This document shows positions 9,310-20,829 of a stretch of 64,000 bases of DNA, one piece after another; positions within the stretch are counted from its first letter, which is position 1, and each line of letters starts with the position of its first letter. Source of the DNA: a virus; IMG/VR virus record IMGVR_UViG_3300042430_000335, positions 24,519 through 88,518 of that record; one strand, written 5' to 3'. The notes under the pieces are model-generated. The model saw nothing but the letters and a program-made list of their open reading frames with translations. It searched no databases and had not been told where the DNA came from. The position numbers and the translations under genes were made by a program.

Positions 9310-12300
9310 ATGGCTATTTTTGATAACGAACTTATTGATAATGTTTCTAATAGAGCCCCCGAGGCTCCTAAGAAGCTTCTGCCATCTCCCACTGTAAGAG
9401 ATGTTGATGTTAGTCTTGGTGGTTTTGAAACATACGGCAGTGCAGGTGTTGGAAAAACAGGGTTGAACATTGATCAACTTTCTGAGTTTTCTGGACTTAG
9501 GACAAATCAATCTTCTTTCAGTAGCCCTGTACAGATGGTTCCAAAAAGTGAACTTCTTGCAAATCAACGTTATACTACTTATCAAAGAAATGTAGATCTT
9601 GAGAATATATATGGTTTACAACAATCATGGACAGATCAATTAGCTAATGGTGTTATAAAAATGGGAGGCATTGGTGTAGGTACATTTCTACAAAGTTTTG
9701 CCACTATCCCAAATACAATCTCTGCTATTAAAAATGGTAAACTCTCCAATCTATCTGGAGGAGTGGATGGTTATGAGGCTGCTATTGATAACTGGACAAA
9801 GAACTTGGAAGACATTTTTCCAAACTATTACACTCGTGAGGAACAAAAGCATCCTTATTTGGCAATGCTTCCTTTTGCTCCAGGTTCTGCAAACTTCTGG
9901 GGTGATAAAGTTATTAAAAATCTTGGTTTTACAGCAGGTGCTATTGGTGGAGCAATTGCTCAAGATGCAGCAATAGGTCTTGTAACAGAGGGTATTGGAG
10001 CAATTCCTTTGGTTGCTGGTCAAATAGGTAAAGCTTCTCTTTTTCTAAATAAGCTTTTTGTTGGAACAAACAATGTAGAAAAAGCTCTTGATGTAGCAAA
10101 AACAGCTGGGGTTGCTGCTGATACAATACTAGATGTTAAGAAACTAGGTGACCTTGCTTCATATACAAAAATTACTGATGGATTTAGATATGGAATGTCT
10201 TTATATGGATCAGCAAGAACTGAGGCTGCTATTGAGGCTAGGGATTCCTATCGCACTGTAAGAGAAGATCTATTAAGACAATATAGACTTGAAAATGCTG
10301 GTGTTGATCCTACAGGAGAAGATGCTGAGCAAATTGAAGATTACGCAACAAGTGCAATGAATACCAGATTTGGTATTAACATGGCACTACTGACAGCATC
10401 TAATGCTATTCAGTTTGGAAATTTATTTAAATCATTTACCTCTGCAAACAAAGCTGTCTCAGGTCAACTTACAAAAGAACTTGAAGATTTTGGTAAGGTA
10501 GGTTTGAAAGAAGGATCTAAAGATGTATTTGAAGCAAAGGTTGCTACAGGATTAGGAGAAAAAGTTTGGGAGTCTGTTAGACCAAAGATGGCAAACATCT
10601 TGACAGAAGGTGTGTATGAAGAAGGTGGTCAATATGCCACTGAGAAAGGTGTGTATGATTACTATACAAGAAAGTACAAAAACCTGTCTGATCCAAAGAA
10701 TAAAGAAACCTGGAACACTGTAAATGAAACAGTAAACTCTACACTTACAGGATTAAAGAATCAGTTTGGTACTTCTGAAGGATTGGAGAACATGATGGTG
10801 GGTGCAATTAGTGCACTCATATCAGGTGGTATAATAGGAAGAATTGATGCAGCAAAAGGACAAGGAAAAGAAGCTCGTTTACAAAGTGCTATCAATATTC
10901 TTAATCAATATGGTCTCACTGGAACTCTTACAAATCAGTATGAAAATACATTAAGTTCTGCAGGTATTGCAAAAGAGATGGACGAGGCTGTAAAAGCTGG
11001 GGATGTCTTTAAGTACAAAAATCTTAAGGACGACATGTTCATTAAATTTGTACAATCACGTATTCCTTCAGGAATGCATGATGTTACAATTGAGCAGTTG
11101 AAGATGTTGAAAGATTTGGACAAAACTGAATTTGAGAAGTCATTTGGTATGGACTTCAGTTCTTCCAATAAGTCCACTGTAAATGAATATGTAGATTCAT
11201 TAATCAATGAAGCTAATCAAATTAAGAAGATTAGTAATTCAATTGATTTTACATTCAAGAATCCTTTCAAGAAGATAGATAATCCAACCACCGATGAGGA
11301 AGGGCTTGAAACATCACGTTTCGATGATTTCAATAAATGGAAAACAGAACTTACATTTCTTGCAGCAAAAGTTCCACATGTAAATAATAGATTAGATTCT
11401 ATACAACAAAGTGTTAGTGATATTAGTCCTGCTGTTACAAATGATTTGCTTTCTCAGTTGACTAATAAAGAATCACTAAAAGATCTTTCAGCATCATATG
11501 AGCAAAGTGCTAATGCTTTAAATAAAACTATCACAGATTTTACATCTGCTCAAGATAGAAAGAATATAAACGATCAGGTTAAAGCATTGCGTACAGCTTC
11601 TGAAAGAATCAATCTTGGTTTGAAAGATGGTGTAGATAATAAGCTATTTGACTACTTGCTCAACTTTGAACTCAATAATCAAGATCCAAAAGCTGATAGA
11701 CAAGTTGGTCCAGAAAACGCTCTTGATCTGTTTACATATGGTCATGATATCAATAGACTTAATTCTCTAAAAGACAAAGTGGTTAAGTTATATGATAACC
11801 TTACAAGTGAAGAAGGGTTTAATAAGTATATGGATCAGGGAGAACAATTACGTTCTGGATCTATTCCTGAAGAAGTTAAAGGAGAAGAAGTTGTTGAGGT
11901 TAAAGAAGGTCCTAAGTTTACAAATAAGGCTGGTGTTAAAGAAACATTTGAAGAGGGTAGGGAATATCAGATTCCTGTAGGAAAGAAAGCTAGAATTGAT
12001 AAAGTTGCTGATGATAGGTGGCAAGTAACTGCACCTGATGGAAATATCACCTTTCATGGATCTCAAGAAAAAGCACAGGAAAAAGTTGATTCTATAAACG
12101 AAGAACTTGGTAACCTTCAGAAGGTGAAGGTGATTGGTATTAATGATGACGGTACTGTAAAGGTTGAAGATATTAATGGTGATATATACAATCTTGATCC
12201 ATCTAATTTTGATGGATATGAAAAGATAATGAGTGCTCAAGAGAAGTTGATGAAGGATAAAAGTGACATTGAAGCTGAACAAGCTGAGATTGAAAAGTCT

Positions 12301-15300
12301 TCTGGCTCTATAGGTACAGGAAATCTAGATGATGATATTAAAAAGATTGTCATTGAGGATTCTAAAAAGAGTGCTAATATATTATATACATCTGATACAG
12401 GTGCATCTGAAGATTGGGAAGCAGGTAATCTCAAAGCATATTCTGTTAGAAGGATTGAGTTTCTTAATAATGTAAAGCTTATGCCTAATAGGGCAAGGCT
12501 CAAAACAATTCTTGTCACTCCTAAACAAAAGATTGTTGGATTAGATAGGCTTCCAGAAATTGCATTTGAAGGAGTTGGTATTACAGAGAAGGAATACAAT
12601 GATCCTATTGTAGGACTTGTAGCTTCAATATATGTAGAGCAGGATGGTAATGATTACTATTATGTAAACGTTGCTGGTAGAAGACTTGCAAAGGTGGGAG
12701 AACCAGTGGATATTGAATCTATTGTGTTTGGTACAATGCCTACAGCTTCTCTCACAAGAAGTGATAAAAAACCTAGGTATAGGTCTAATCAGAAAGCTGA
12801 AGCTGAGCAAATGTCTCAAAGGTGGCAAGCTAAAAGAAATGAACTCTTTGCTGCTCCTGAAGGAACATTCCAAGCATATTCATTTCTTGTAAGTAGAGGT
12901 ATTCCTGAGGTTGTAGACTATTATGATACAAACCTTGTAGGAGATAATCTTATTCCTGAAAACCTTATTCCTACACAAGAAGGACTTATACAAATATCAA
13001 AATCAGGATTCATTGCTCATCAGGGTGAAAACGTAGCTATCCCTAAAGGTAGACCAGCTCTTCAGTTTGGTGAAACTCTCATGTTCCTTAATAACAGGAA
13101 GTTTACAAAGCAAGAAGCTGAAGCAATATATGAACTGCTAAATCGCATTTCTAATGAAGTGAAAGATCAGTCCGATGCTAATGAGAAGATAAAGATTAAT
13201 AAGAAGATTGCAAGGTTTCTTCAGAATATTTTATTTTGGAAGTCATCTCCTTCAGATGAGAAGGGTAAGATATACATTGATACAGATTCTATGAATCTGT
13301 TTCTTGGTGGTAAAACTTACGATTTAACAAACATTGAAGCTAGTAAAGACGATATTATTTCTCAGGTTCAGGAAATGTATAACAGTGTTAATGATGACAC
13401 ACTTAAAGCATTTGGAGAACCGTTCACGGAATATTACATGAAGGAAGGTAAGGTTGTCACAAATGAATGGACAAACTACCAAACCTATCTACTCTCTGCA
13501 TCTTTCCCTAATGGTACAGCTAGACCTACAAAACAAGCGTTCCTCACTACAGCTGTAGTTAAGCCTACAGAAGCAGTACCATACAACTTCAAACAAAAAT
13601 ATGCTATTCTCCAAGGATTAGATCTTCCTATTGTATCTGTTAAGAAGGAAGAAGTTAAACCTACAGCATCTGCTCCTGGAGCTCCTAGTGCTGTAAAGAT
13701 TGGTGATTATGTATTGGATGGTCAAACAAAGAACTCATATCAACTAACTGCTGGTCCTGTTGAATTTATAGCAAACATTGATGCAGATGATAACATTTCA
13801 GTTAGTGTTGAGTCTAATGATGTAATTAGAAAGATTGCTTCTAACAAAGCAACTATGGCTAGCGTCATTGAAGCTCTTAAGAGTCAAGATCAATTTGATG
13901 CTGCTAAAGATGAAGAGCAGCTTGCTCTTGATTTTGTTGCATTGAGAATTGCAGCAGATTTGAAAAAGCAGAAGTCTGAACAAGCTCCTGCAGCTATTGT
14001 AGAAGAAGTTAAACCTGTTGGTCCTAAGAACTTCAAAGGAACTAAACCTCCAGCTAATAGTGAATATAGGAAAGTGGGTGCTGAAGGTATTGATAGAATT
14101 AGTGACGGAGAGATTGAATTGTTCAAACTATGGGCTGCTAAGAATGTTCCTGGTATTCCTTATGAAATCACTGAGAACATTCTTATTACACATGATAATG
14201 AAAAAGCATGGGGTGCATTTGAGAATGGTGTAGCTAAGTTTTATAAGTCTGCAGCTAGAGGTACAGAATACCACGAGATATTTGAGGGTGTGTGGAAAGG
14301 ATTTCTTTCTGAAGAAGAAAGACAAGCTATTCTTGATGAGTTCAAATCTAAGAAGGGTGAGTTCAAAGATAGGCAGTCTGGTAAAATGATTGCTTATGTA
14401 GATGCTACAGATCAGCAAGCTAAAGAAAGAATTGCTGATGACTTTGCTGATTTCAAAGTGGGCAAGCTCCCAGCTCGTTCTTTGGGAGAAAGAATACTTA
14501 GGTTCTTTAGAAGCATCATTGAGTTTGTAAAACAATTTGTAAATAAACCTTCTGGAAAAGAAGAGTTATTTAAGGCTATTGATACAGGTAGGTTTAAAGA
14601 AAAAGTTCTTCCAGAGAGTGTTAAAAATGACTTTGCTGAATACAGAGCTGTAGAAGGATTGAATGAAAAACAAACTAGAGAGTTTGTTGAAGACATCACT
14701 GCTAGAGCTTTCCAAACTATATTTGGAACTAATACATCACTGTTCTCTCCAGAGAAACTTACAGCTCCTCAGATATTTGATGATATAAAAACTCAATATG
14801 AGGAAGAAGGTAAGTTGGAAATTCTTGGAGAAACTGCATGGAGTGAGCTTGTTGGAAAGACAAAGGACTTTTTGCGTACCTTTAAGATTGAGTTTGACGA
14901 TAATGCTCAAGTGAACATTAATGATGAGAACTATAACAATCGCTTGTATGCTCCAGAAGCATTCTCTGTAGATTTCAAAAAACAATCTCCTTATCCAGTA
15001 AAACTTTTGTTGGGAACACTGACAGAAGCAGTTGCTACAAATCAGGAGAACTCTAGTAGTTTGGAACTTCCAAAACTAAAAACTTCTGATATAATTGGAT
15101 TAAAACTACTAAATTTTAGTAGGGCATTTGTCACTGTACTTGAGAAACTTTCTAACACAACAAAGGTTGGAAAGATGGTTGATAAACTGATTGACCTTGC
15201 CAAATATGATGGCAACTATGTTCGTTTGTTTACTCGTCTGAAAGGAGTTAGAAAAGATAATGAAGGTAATGCCACAATTGATTTCTCTAAGTTTGAACCA

Positions 15301-18300
15301 CAAGATTGGAGATTGTTTATCAACTTCTACCAAACTTTCACTAAACAGAAACCAGAAGCATTGATTCAATATATGGATAGTGGAGAGGTTTATACTGCTC
15401 CTGCTAATCTATTCACTGTAATCAAACAAACTCAAAAAGGTTGGACAGAGAACATGAAGGCTCTTTCAAAAGATGCTAGTTCTTTGATTAGTTATAATAG
15501 TGTAGATAAGGTTTACAAAGTTAAAGATCTTACCAATGTTCTTGTAGAATCTCCTCAAGAGATGGTTGAGTTTCTTTCAAGAATGGGTATTGATTTCCCA
15601 ATTGAAGTGTTCTTGAAACTCAAAGAAAAGCAACAAAAAGAATTTATTACAGCTGTAGGCTCACTTCATACATATCTTCAGAAGGTAGATGAGGTGATGA
15701 GTGTTAAAGGAGAAACTTTAAATGTAGGTGGTCAGTTGGCTAAACTTGCTGAGCTCTATGTAAGAGTGACCAATCCTGTACATGAGAACACTTACAGAAA
15801 CGTAGAAGATAAACAAACAAATGCATTTGCTGACAGTAATGCTCCATCTGTATTTGAAAGTGAATTCAATGATGTTAATACATTAGATGAACTTCTTGAG
15901 GCTAGACCAGAACTTAAAGATGTGTTCTCTAAGAACAGCGTAGTTCTTAAGAAAGGAGGACTGTTCTTTGATAAAGAAGGAAAGAAGATAAAATCAATTA
16001 AGGTTAAATATATCCAGGGGGTTAGAGATAATGATAATAAAAAAGGAACTCCTACAGACAGACTTGGTTTAAACACCAGGGCTATGTTGGAAGTTAACCA
16101 AAATCTCAATGGTGACTACTACATCCTAATTCCTGCAGATAGCTCTACAGAATGGATGATGAACTTAGGCAACATTGTGTCATTTGAAGATGTAGAATCT
16201 GGAGATGCTTGGCCTACAATCTATAGTATATTCAGAGGTTATTTGGAAGATGAGATTGCTCTGGCAAAAGCTGACAGGAAACAACTTAATAATGTTGGTA
16301 GCAGAGCACAGGAACTGAGGTTCTTTAAAGATATTCTTCCTATAAAGATTCTTGGAAGAATCAATGATATGATTTTGAATAATGAATCTAATGATGCTAT
16401 CAATACATACATCAGCGATAACATCTCTGACATTAATGAGTCTATTAAAGATTTGATTTCTCAGCAAGCAAGTGAAATTAATCTTAGGTCTGAAGAGTTA
16501 GATAGTAATTTCCTAAAGAAGGAAAAGTTAGACAAGAGTCTTTCTGAAAAGGAATACAACAGTCTTACAAACTTCTTGGCTGTAAACTACATCATAAACA
16601 ATATAGAATACCACAAGATTTTGTTTGGTGATCCTTATCAATTTGAGTTGAAGAATGGTAAGCTTGATGAAACCAAACGTATTAAATCTTTCCTTTCTCC
16701 AAGAAGAATCACTGCAGACTTCCCAGAGCTTAACTCAGCTCTTAACAGGGATTATAATAAAGCAGGAAATATTGCTCTTGATCCTGAGGAACTTGGTTAC
16801 CACACATTCAAACCATTCACTAACACAGTGACTCTCAATGACTTGAATATAGTTGGTAGCTTGGCAAACATTAATCCTGCATATGCTAAAACAAATGAAG
16901 CAGATGCTGCTTCCTGGATTATAGATAATACACATAGGGAAGTTAAACTCAAGAATGGTCAATGGACTGATGATGCAGAAAATTGGCATCAGCATGAAAT
17001 GGCTTACACCAGACTTAAGCTCCATGAGAAAGGATTGTATCAATATAAGAACAATCGTCTCAGAGAACAAGATGCTATTGAAGCTACTAAACCAAGTCCT
17101 AAATATGTAACAGAAGTTCTTAAACCTATTGTATCTGGAAACAAGTTTAACAAGACCAACTTTGATCTTGTATTAGATAAGTTTTCTCAGATGCCTTTAT
17201 ACTATAGCATGGTTGAAGGAACCAATCTTGAAGCTCTTTATTTGAAAATGTTCAAAGAGAAGATTGGTTATGTTATCATGGAAAGTGGTAGAAAGGTTGG
17301 TAAAGAAGGAAAATATAAGTTGTACAATAATGATGGTACACTTAATCAAAAACCTTTTAACAACCTTGTTCAAGTTCCATGGAAAGCTTACGGTATACAA
17401 GTGGAGAATGCTTTTGAAGGAGCTAAGGTTCAAACCAGAGGTTCTCAGTTGATGAAGATTGCTACACTAGACTTGTTTAATAATGGTAAAGCTAGTGCAG
17501 AAGCAAAAGAACAATACAACAGACACAAGAGAATACAAGATGCTCTCCACAGGAATGGATATATTGAGCTTCTGAAAAAACTTGGTATCAAAGACCTTGG
17601 TGATAGTTTTGAGCTTGTTGATAGGGCAAGTGTTTCACAACTCCTTGAGCGTGAGATGCTTAGAAGAGAAATGTCTGACAATGCTAAAGATACAGTGAGA
17701 CTTGATGATAATGGACAGTTTAGAATTCCTTTTGAAGCATCTACTGCATATGTACAAATAAGAAATATTCTATTCTCTATGGTGGACAAGTCTCTTGTTT
17801 CTCCAAAGATGAATGGTGGTGCTCATGTACAAGTTCCTGCTACAGGATGGGAAAGTTCTGCAGAAGGAAGGTCTCTTGTTATAAAGAGAGATGGTAAGTG
17901 GGTTAAGATTAATAGAGGTGAGTTTGAAAAGCTTTCTGATGAAGAAAAATCAAATGTGGCTCTTACAGATACAGCTTTGAAGTTCTATACAAAAGATGCT
18001 CCTTATTGTGAGATTCTTCTTCCTCACTGGTTTAAAGATAAGTTTGCTAATTCTAGATTCTCTACAGAAGAACAGCTTTTAGACTATCTTAATAAAAAAG
18101 AGAATCAATCTATTCTTAGGGGTATTGGTTTCCGTATTCCTACACAGGCTCTTAGCTCTGTAGAGGTGTTTAAGGTAAAAGGATTTCTTCCACAATCTAT
18201 GGGAGCTACAGTGGTTGTTCCTTCTGAAATCACCACCAAGGCAGGATCTGACTTTGATATAGATAAATTGAATATGTATTTAAAGAATACATATGTAACT

Positions 18301-20829
18301 AAGTCAGGTGACATTAAGCAAGTTCCATTCTTTGGAATTGGTGAAGAAGCAATGAACAAAGCAAAAGAGTTTATCAAAGCTCAGGATTTGGCTGGTGATA
18401 ATGGTCAGAGAACTGAAGAGGCTCTTGAAGATGATATTAATACATTAGCAGAGAGATTGTATAAACAATCCCTTGAGAATGAATACTATGAATCTCTGGA
18501 AAGCCTTCTTACGCTCCCTGAGAACTTTGAAAGACTCATCACTCCAGTAAGCGATGGTGGTTTGAAGAAGATTGCTGATAAACTTGACACTCTCAGAAAT
18601 GAGAAAGAAGAGGACATCAAGAATAAACTCATTAGCAGGAAGTTCATGGATTCAGTGAGACATGCTTTCGTAACTGGTAAAAAGTGGGTAGGTATTGCTG
18701 CTGTAAACATTACAGGTCAATCTCTTACACAGAAGTCAGAAGTGTATATTGATCCTGCAAAGTTTTTAGAATTGTCTGTTAGGGATAAAAAATTCTTAGG
18801 AGATGGTAATATTATTCTTCCTCACAATAGTGTAGAGATTGATGGTCAGAAAAGAATTTCTATATCTGGTGTATACGATGCTACAGATAAGAGTTTAATC
18901 TCTGATGGTCTGTCTGGATATGCTACATCTTTTGTGGACGTTTCTAAAGATCCATACATCCTTAGAGTAATTCAAAGTGATCTTGCTGTAGGTACATTCA
19001 TGTTCCTCCAAAGGATTGGAGTTCCTATTGAGACAGCAGCAATGTTCATGAATCAACCTATCATTTCTGAGTATCTGAATATGCTTGATAACTTAGGTGA
19101 TAAAAACCTATTTAGAAAAGCTAATATAGATCTTATAAAAGATAAATTTTTTGCTGCAGAAGAAGAAATTAAATCTGTAGAGATAAGCTTGGGTACATTA
19201 GATGAAAATATTAGCGACTATAATAGTGGTATAAGGTTCAGTGGAACAAAAAATGCAGAACAACAAAAGATATTTAATGAGTTCTTGAAGTATGCTAAGA
19301 TGGGTGAGTTTAGCTTTAAGCTTACACAGGCATCTAATTATGATACTACTAAGTTTAAGAGTGGTGACACGTTATTCAAAAAACAAACAAGAACTGATGT
19401 TGCTAGAGAAATTAACATCTTCTCCTCTGTAGATAAGATTCTTGATAATACATTTATTGGTGAACAAGCTAATCTTCTTGACAGAGCTGCTGAATCACTG
19501 GGTGAGATTCTTAAACTTGATCAAGATCAGTTTACAATCATAACTAATTCAGTATTAAAGAGTTATGCTGAGAGAGAATATCTATCTGCTGAGAAGTATG
19601 AAAAGATAGCAAACAAACTCAAAGCATCATTCCTTGATTATATTATTCAGATCAAGAGTGGAATTAACACTGAGATTAAAAGTCTATTGGTAGACAAAGG
19701 AACTTCTGTAGCAGACAGACTTGCCACTGCTAAGAAAAATCATCCTGAAGTTACTATTCTCAAAGATCTTAAGATAGAAAGTTCTGATAGAGTGGATGGT
19801 GCAAAAAGCATTAAGCTTGCTGCAAACATAAAAGAAGCTTATGATGAGAACTACTACACAGGACTCATGAGGGAAATGAGAGACACTCCTGCCACTAGAG
19901 ATTTGTATTATGATATTGTAATGTTAGCAATATTGCAAGGTACATACCAATCTGCCATCTCTATAAAGAACATTATCCCTATCGAAGACTTCAGTGAGAC
20001 TATTGCTCCCATCATATCAACTATTGTAGCAGATACGGATGTACAAGCATTCTCTCAAGGATGGTTCCAAAGAAACAATTGGAAAGATAATGACATTTGG
20101 AAAACTGTATCTCCTAAGTTTATTTTACCACAAGATGCTGGTCCTGTAGGTATAGATCAGTATGAGAATGAAATATATCAGTATACGTCTACATCATATT
20201 TTCCAAACATACAAAATCTAAATGTTCTTTCTCTAGAAAGAAGAATACTCACCCTTAGCGAAACGTTTAACTTTTTAGATGTGAGTGCTGACTTTGTTCT
20301 TGTTCCTAGAGTGATCAATCAAGAAGGTGAGCAAATAGACATGGAGACAGGAAAAACAATCACACCATCAATGTTTGCTCAAAGAAAGGCAAAAGGTGAT
20401 CTTTCTTTGAAAGAAGTGTATGGATACATGAAGGTTAAGTTTGGAAACGGTGAACCATTAACTTATACAGAAATGTATAAAGGTGAGCCTATAGTAAAAC
20501 ATGTTTACAAACTCATCAATCTTTATGGTGATGGAGCTCTTGGTTCTGAATACTATCTAGATTTCCAAAAATCTGTTCTTGATAATGGTACAAAGAAGAT
20601 CGCTAACGAGATTCCTGATGCAGACATCTTTAACTACTTTGCACCAGAGGCAGCAAACATTACAACTCTGGAAGGGTTGAAAGACTTTACAGATGAGCAA
20701 AAGAAGAATATATTGACTAACTTTGCTCAGAAATACAATATGACAGAAGCGCAAGCTCTTGATTATATAAATCAAGCTCTGTCAAAAGACAGAAAGAACG
20801 TTATTGATAAACTTAAAGAATGTTACTAA
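9310..20829 (+). CDS. Giant virion protein containing a DxDxD RNA polymerase core
   Basis: A 3,839-residue protein. Residues about 204-240 are hydrophobic and Gly/Ala-rich, possibly membrane-inserting. Around 1655-1659 the sequence HEIFE with ERIADDF at 1706-1712 looks like a zinc metalloprotease site in which the second His is Glu, so it may be inactive. Residues about 2830-2990 resemble the catalytic barrel of RNA polymerase: RIPTQ from R2942, then SDFDIDKLN with Asp at 2981, 2983 and 2985. This matches the metal-binding DxDxD loop of crAss-like virion RNA polymerases and of cellular beta-prime subunits, where the fourth residue is usually Gly rather than Ile. Likely role: ejected polymerase that transcribes early genes from the Bacteroidota-type or other phage promoters. 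The next gene abuts it directly. Confidence 0.75.
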   Translation: MAIFDNELIDNVSNRAPEAPKKLLPSPTVRDVDVSLGGFETYGSAGVGKTGLNIDQLSEFSGLRTNQSSFSSPVQMVPKSELLANQRYTTYQRNVDLENIYGLQQSWTDQLANGVIKMGGIGVGTFLQSFATIPNTISAIKNGKLSNLSGGVDGYEAAIDNWTKNLEDIFPNYYTREEQKHPYLAMLPFAPGSANFWGDKVIKNLGFTAGAIGGAIAQDAAIGLVTEGIGAIPLVAGQIGKASLFLNKLFVGTNNVEKALDVAKTAGVAADTILDVKKLGDLASYTKITDGFRYGMSLYGSARTEAAIEARDSYRTVREDLLRQYRLENAGVDPTGEDAEQIEDYATSAMNTRFGINMALLTASNAIQFGNLFKSFTSANKAVSGQLTKELEDFGKVGLKEGSKDVFEAKVATGLGEKVWESVRPKMANILTEGVYEEGGQYATEKGVYDYYTRKYKNLSDPKNKETWNTVNETVNSTLTGLKNQFGTSEGLENMMVGAISALISGGIIGRIDAAKGQGKEARLQSAINILNQYGLTGTLTNQYENTLSSAGIAKEMDEAVKAGDVFKYKNLKDDMFIKFVQSRIPSGMHDVTIEQLKMLKDLDKTEFEKSFGMDFSSSNKSTVNEYVDSLINEANQIKKISNSIDFTFKNPFKKIDNPTTDEEGLETSRFDDFNKWKTELTFLAAKVPHVNNRLDSIQQSVSDISPAVTNDLLSQLTNKESLKDLSASYEQSANALNKTITDFTSAQDRKNINDQVKALRTASERINLGLKDGVDNKLFDYLLNFELNNQDPKADRQVGPENALDLFTYGHDINRLNSLKDKVVKLYDNLTSEEGFNKYMDQGEQLRSGSIPEEVKGEEVVEVKEGPKFTNKAGVKETFEEGREYQIPVGKKARIDKVADDRWQVTAPDGNITFHGSQEKAQEKVDSINEELGNLQKVKVIGINDDGTVKVEDINGDIYNLDPSNFDGYEKIMSAQEKLMKDKSDIEAEQAEIEKSSGSIGTGNLDDDIKKIVIEDSKKSANILYTSDTGASEDWEAGNLKAYSVRRIEFLNNVKLMPNRARLKTILVTPKQKIVGLDRLPEIAFEGVGITEKEYNDPIVGLVASIYVEQDGNDYYYVNVAGRRLAKVGEPVDIESIVFGTMPTASLTRSDKKPRYRSNQKAEAEQMSQRWQAKRNELFAAPEGTFQAYSFLVSRGIPEVVDYYDTNLVGDNLIPENLIPTQEGLIQISKSGFIAHQGENVAIPKGRPALQFGETLMFLNNRKFTKQEAEAIYELLNRISNEVKDQSDANEKIKINKKIARFLQNILFWKSSPSDEKGKIYIDTDSMNLFLGGKTYDLTNIEASKDDIISQVQEMYNSVNDDTLKAFGEPFTEYYMKEGKVVTNEWTNYQTYLLSASFPNGTARPTKQAFLTTAVVKPTEAVPYNFKQKYAILQGLDLPIVSVKKEEVKPTASAPGAPSAVKIGDYVLDGQTKNSYQLTAGPVEFIANIDADDNISVSVESNDVIRKIASNKATMASVIEALKSQDQFDAAKDEEQLALDFVALRIAADLKKQKSEQAPAAIVEEVKPVGPKNFKGTKPPANSEYRKVGAEGIDRISDGEIELFKLWAAKNVPGIPYEITENILITHDNEKAWGAFENGVAKFYKSAARGTEYHEIFEGVWKGFLSEEERQAILDEFKSKKGEFKDRQSGKMIAYVDATDQQAKERIADDFADFKVGKLPARSLGERILRFFRSIIEFVKQFVNKPSGKEELFKAIDTGRFKEKVLPESVKNDFAEYRAVEGLNEKQTREFVEDITARAFQTIFGTNTSLFSPEKLTAPQIFDDIKTQYEEEGKLEILGETAWSELVGKTKDFLRTFKIEFDDNAQVNINDENYNNRLYAPEAFSVDFKKQSPYPVKLLLGTLTEAVATNQENSSSLELPKLKTSDIIGLKLLNFSRAFVTVLEKLSNTTKVGKMVDKLIDLAKYDGNYVRLFTRLKGVRKDNEGNATIDFSKFEPQDWRLFINFYQTFTKQKPEALIQYMDSGEVYTAPANLFTVIKQTQKGWTENMKALSKDASSLISYNSVDKVYKVKDLTNVLVESPQEMVEFLSRMGIDFPIEVFLKLKEKQQKEFITAVGSLHTYLQKVDEVMSVKGETLNVGGQLAKLAELYVRVTNPVHENTYRNVEDKQTNAFADSNAPSVFESEFNDVNTLDELLEARPELKDVFSKNSVVLKKGGLFFDKEGKKIKSIKVKYIQGVRDNDNKKGTPTDRLGLNTRAMLEVNQNLNGDYYILIPADSSTEWMMNLGNIVSFEDVESGDAWPTIYSIFRGYLEDEIALAKADRKQLNNVGSRAQELRFFKDILPIKILGRINDMILNNESNDAINTYISDNISDINESIKDLISQQASEINLRSEELDSNFLKKEKLDKSLSEKEYNSLTNFLAVNYIINNIEYHKILFGDPYQFELKNGKLDETKRIKSFLSPRRITADFPELNSALNRDYNKAGNIALDPEELGYHTFKPFTNTVTLNDLNIVGSLANINPAYAKTNEADAASWIIDNTHREVKLKNGQWTDDAENWHQHEMAYTRLKLHEKGLYQYKNNRLREQDAIEATKPSPKYVTEVLKPIVSGNKFNKTNFDLVLDKFSQMPLYYSMVEGTNLEALYLKMFKEKIGYVIMESGRKVGKEGKYKLYNNDGTLNQKPFNNLVQVPWKAYGIQVENAFEGAKVQTRGSQLMKIATLDLFNNGKASAEAKEQYNRHKRIQDALHRNGYIELLKKLGIKDLGDSFELVDRASVSQLLEREMLRREMSDNAKDTVRLDDNGQFRIPFEASTAYVQIRNILFSMVDKSLVSPKMNGGAHVQVPATGWESSAEGRSLVIKRDGKWVKINRGEFEKLSDEEKSNVALTDTALKFYTKDAPYCEILLPHWFKDKFANSRFSTEEQLLDYLNKKENQSILRGIGFRIPTQALSSVEVFKVKGFLPQSMGATVVVPSEITTKAGSDFDIDKLNMYLKNTYVTKSGDIKQVPFFGIGEEAMNKAKEFIKAQDLAGDNGQRTEEALEDDINTLAERLYKQSLENEYYESLESLLTLPENFERLITPVSDGGLKKIADKLDTLRNEKEEDIKNKLISRKFMDSVRHAFVTGKKWVGIAAVNITGQSLTQKSEVYIDPAKFLELSVRDKKFLGDGNIILPHNSVEIDGQKRISISGVYDATDKSLISDGLSGYATSFVDVSKDPYILRVIQSDLAVGTFMFLQRIGVPIETAAMFMNQPIISEYLNMLDNLGDKNLFRKANIDLIKDKFFAAEEEIKSVEISLGTLDENISDYNSGIRFSGTKNAEQQKIFNEFLKYAKMGEFSFKLTQASNYDTTKFKSGDTLFKKQTRTDVAREINIFSSVDKILDNTFIGEQANLLDRAAESLGEILKLDQDQFTIITNSVLKSYAEREYLSAEKYEKIANKLKASFLDYIIQIKSGINTEIKSLLVDKGTSVADRLATAKKNHPEVTILKDLKIESSDRVDGAKSIKLAANIKEAYDENYYTGLMREMRDTPATRDLYYDIVMLAILQGTYQSAISIKNIIPIEDFSETIAPIISTIVADTDVQAFSQGWFQRNNWKDNDIWKTVSPKFILPQDAGPVGIDQYENEIYQYTSTSYFPNIQNLNVLSLERRILTLSETFNFLDVSADFVLVPRVINQEGEQIDMETGKTITPSMFAQRKAKGDLSLKEVYGYMKVKFGNGEPLTYTEMYKGEPIVKHVYKLINLYGDGALGSEYYLDFQKSVLDNGTKKIANEIPDADIFNYFAPEAANITTLEGLKDFTDEQKKNILTNFAQKYNMTEAQALDYINQALSKDRKNVIDKLKECY

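Noticed and set aside
9310-20829. The giant gene as several genes fused by assembly error
   Set aside because: One uninterrupted frame with even codon use, and very large polymerase-bearing proteins are normal in crAss-like phages.
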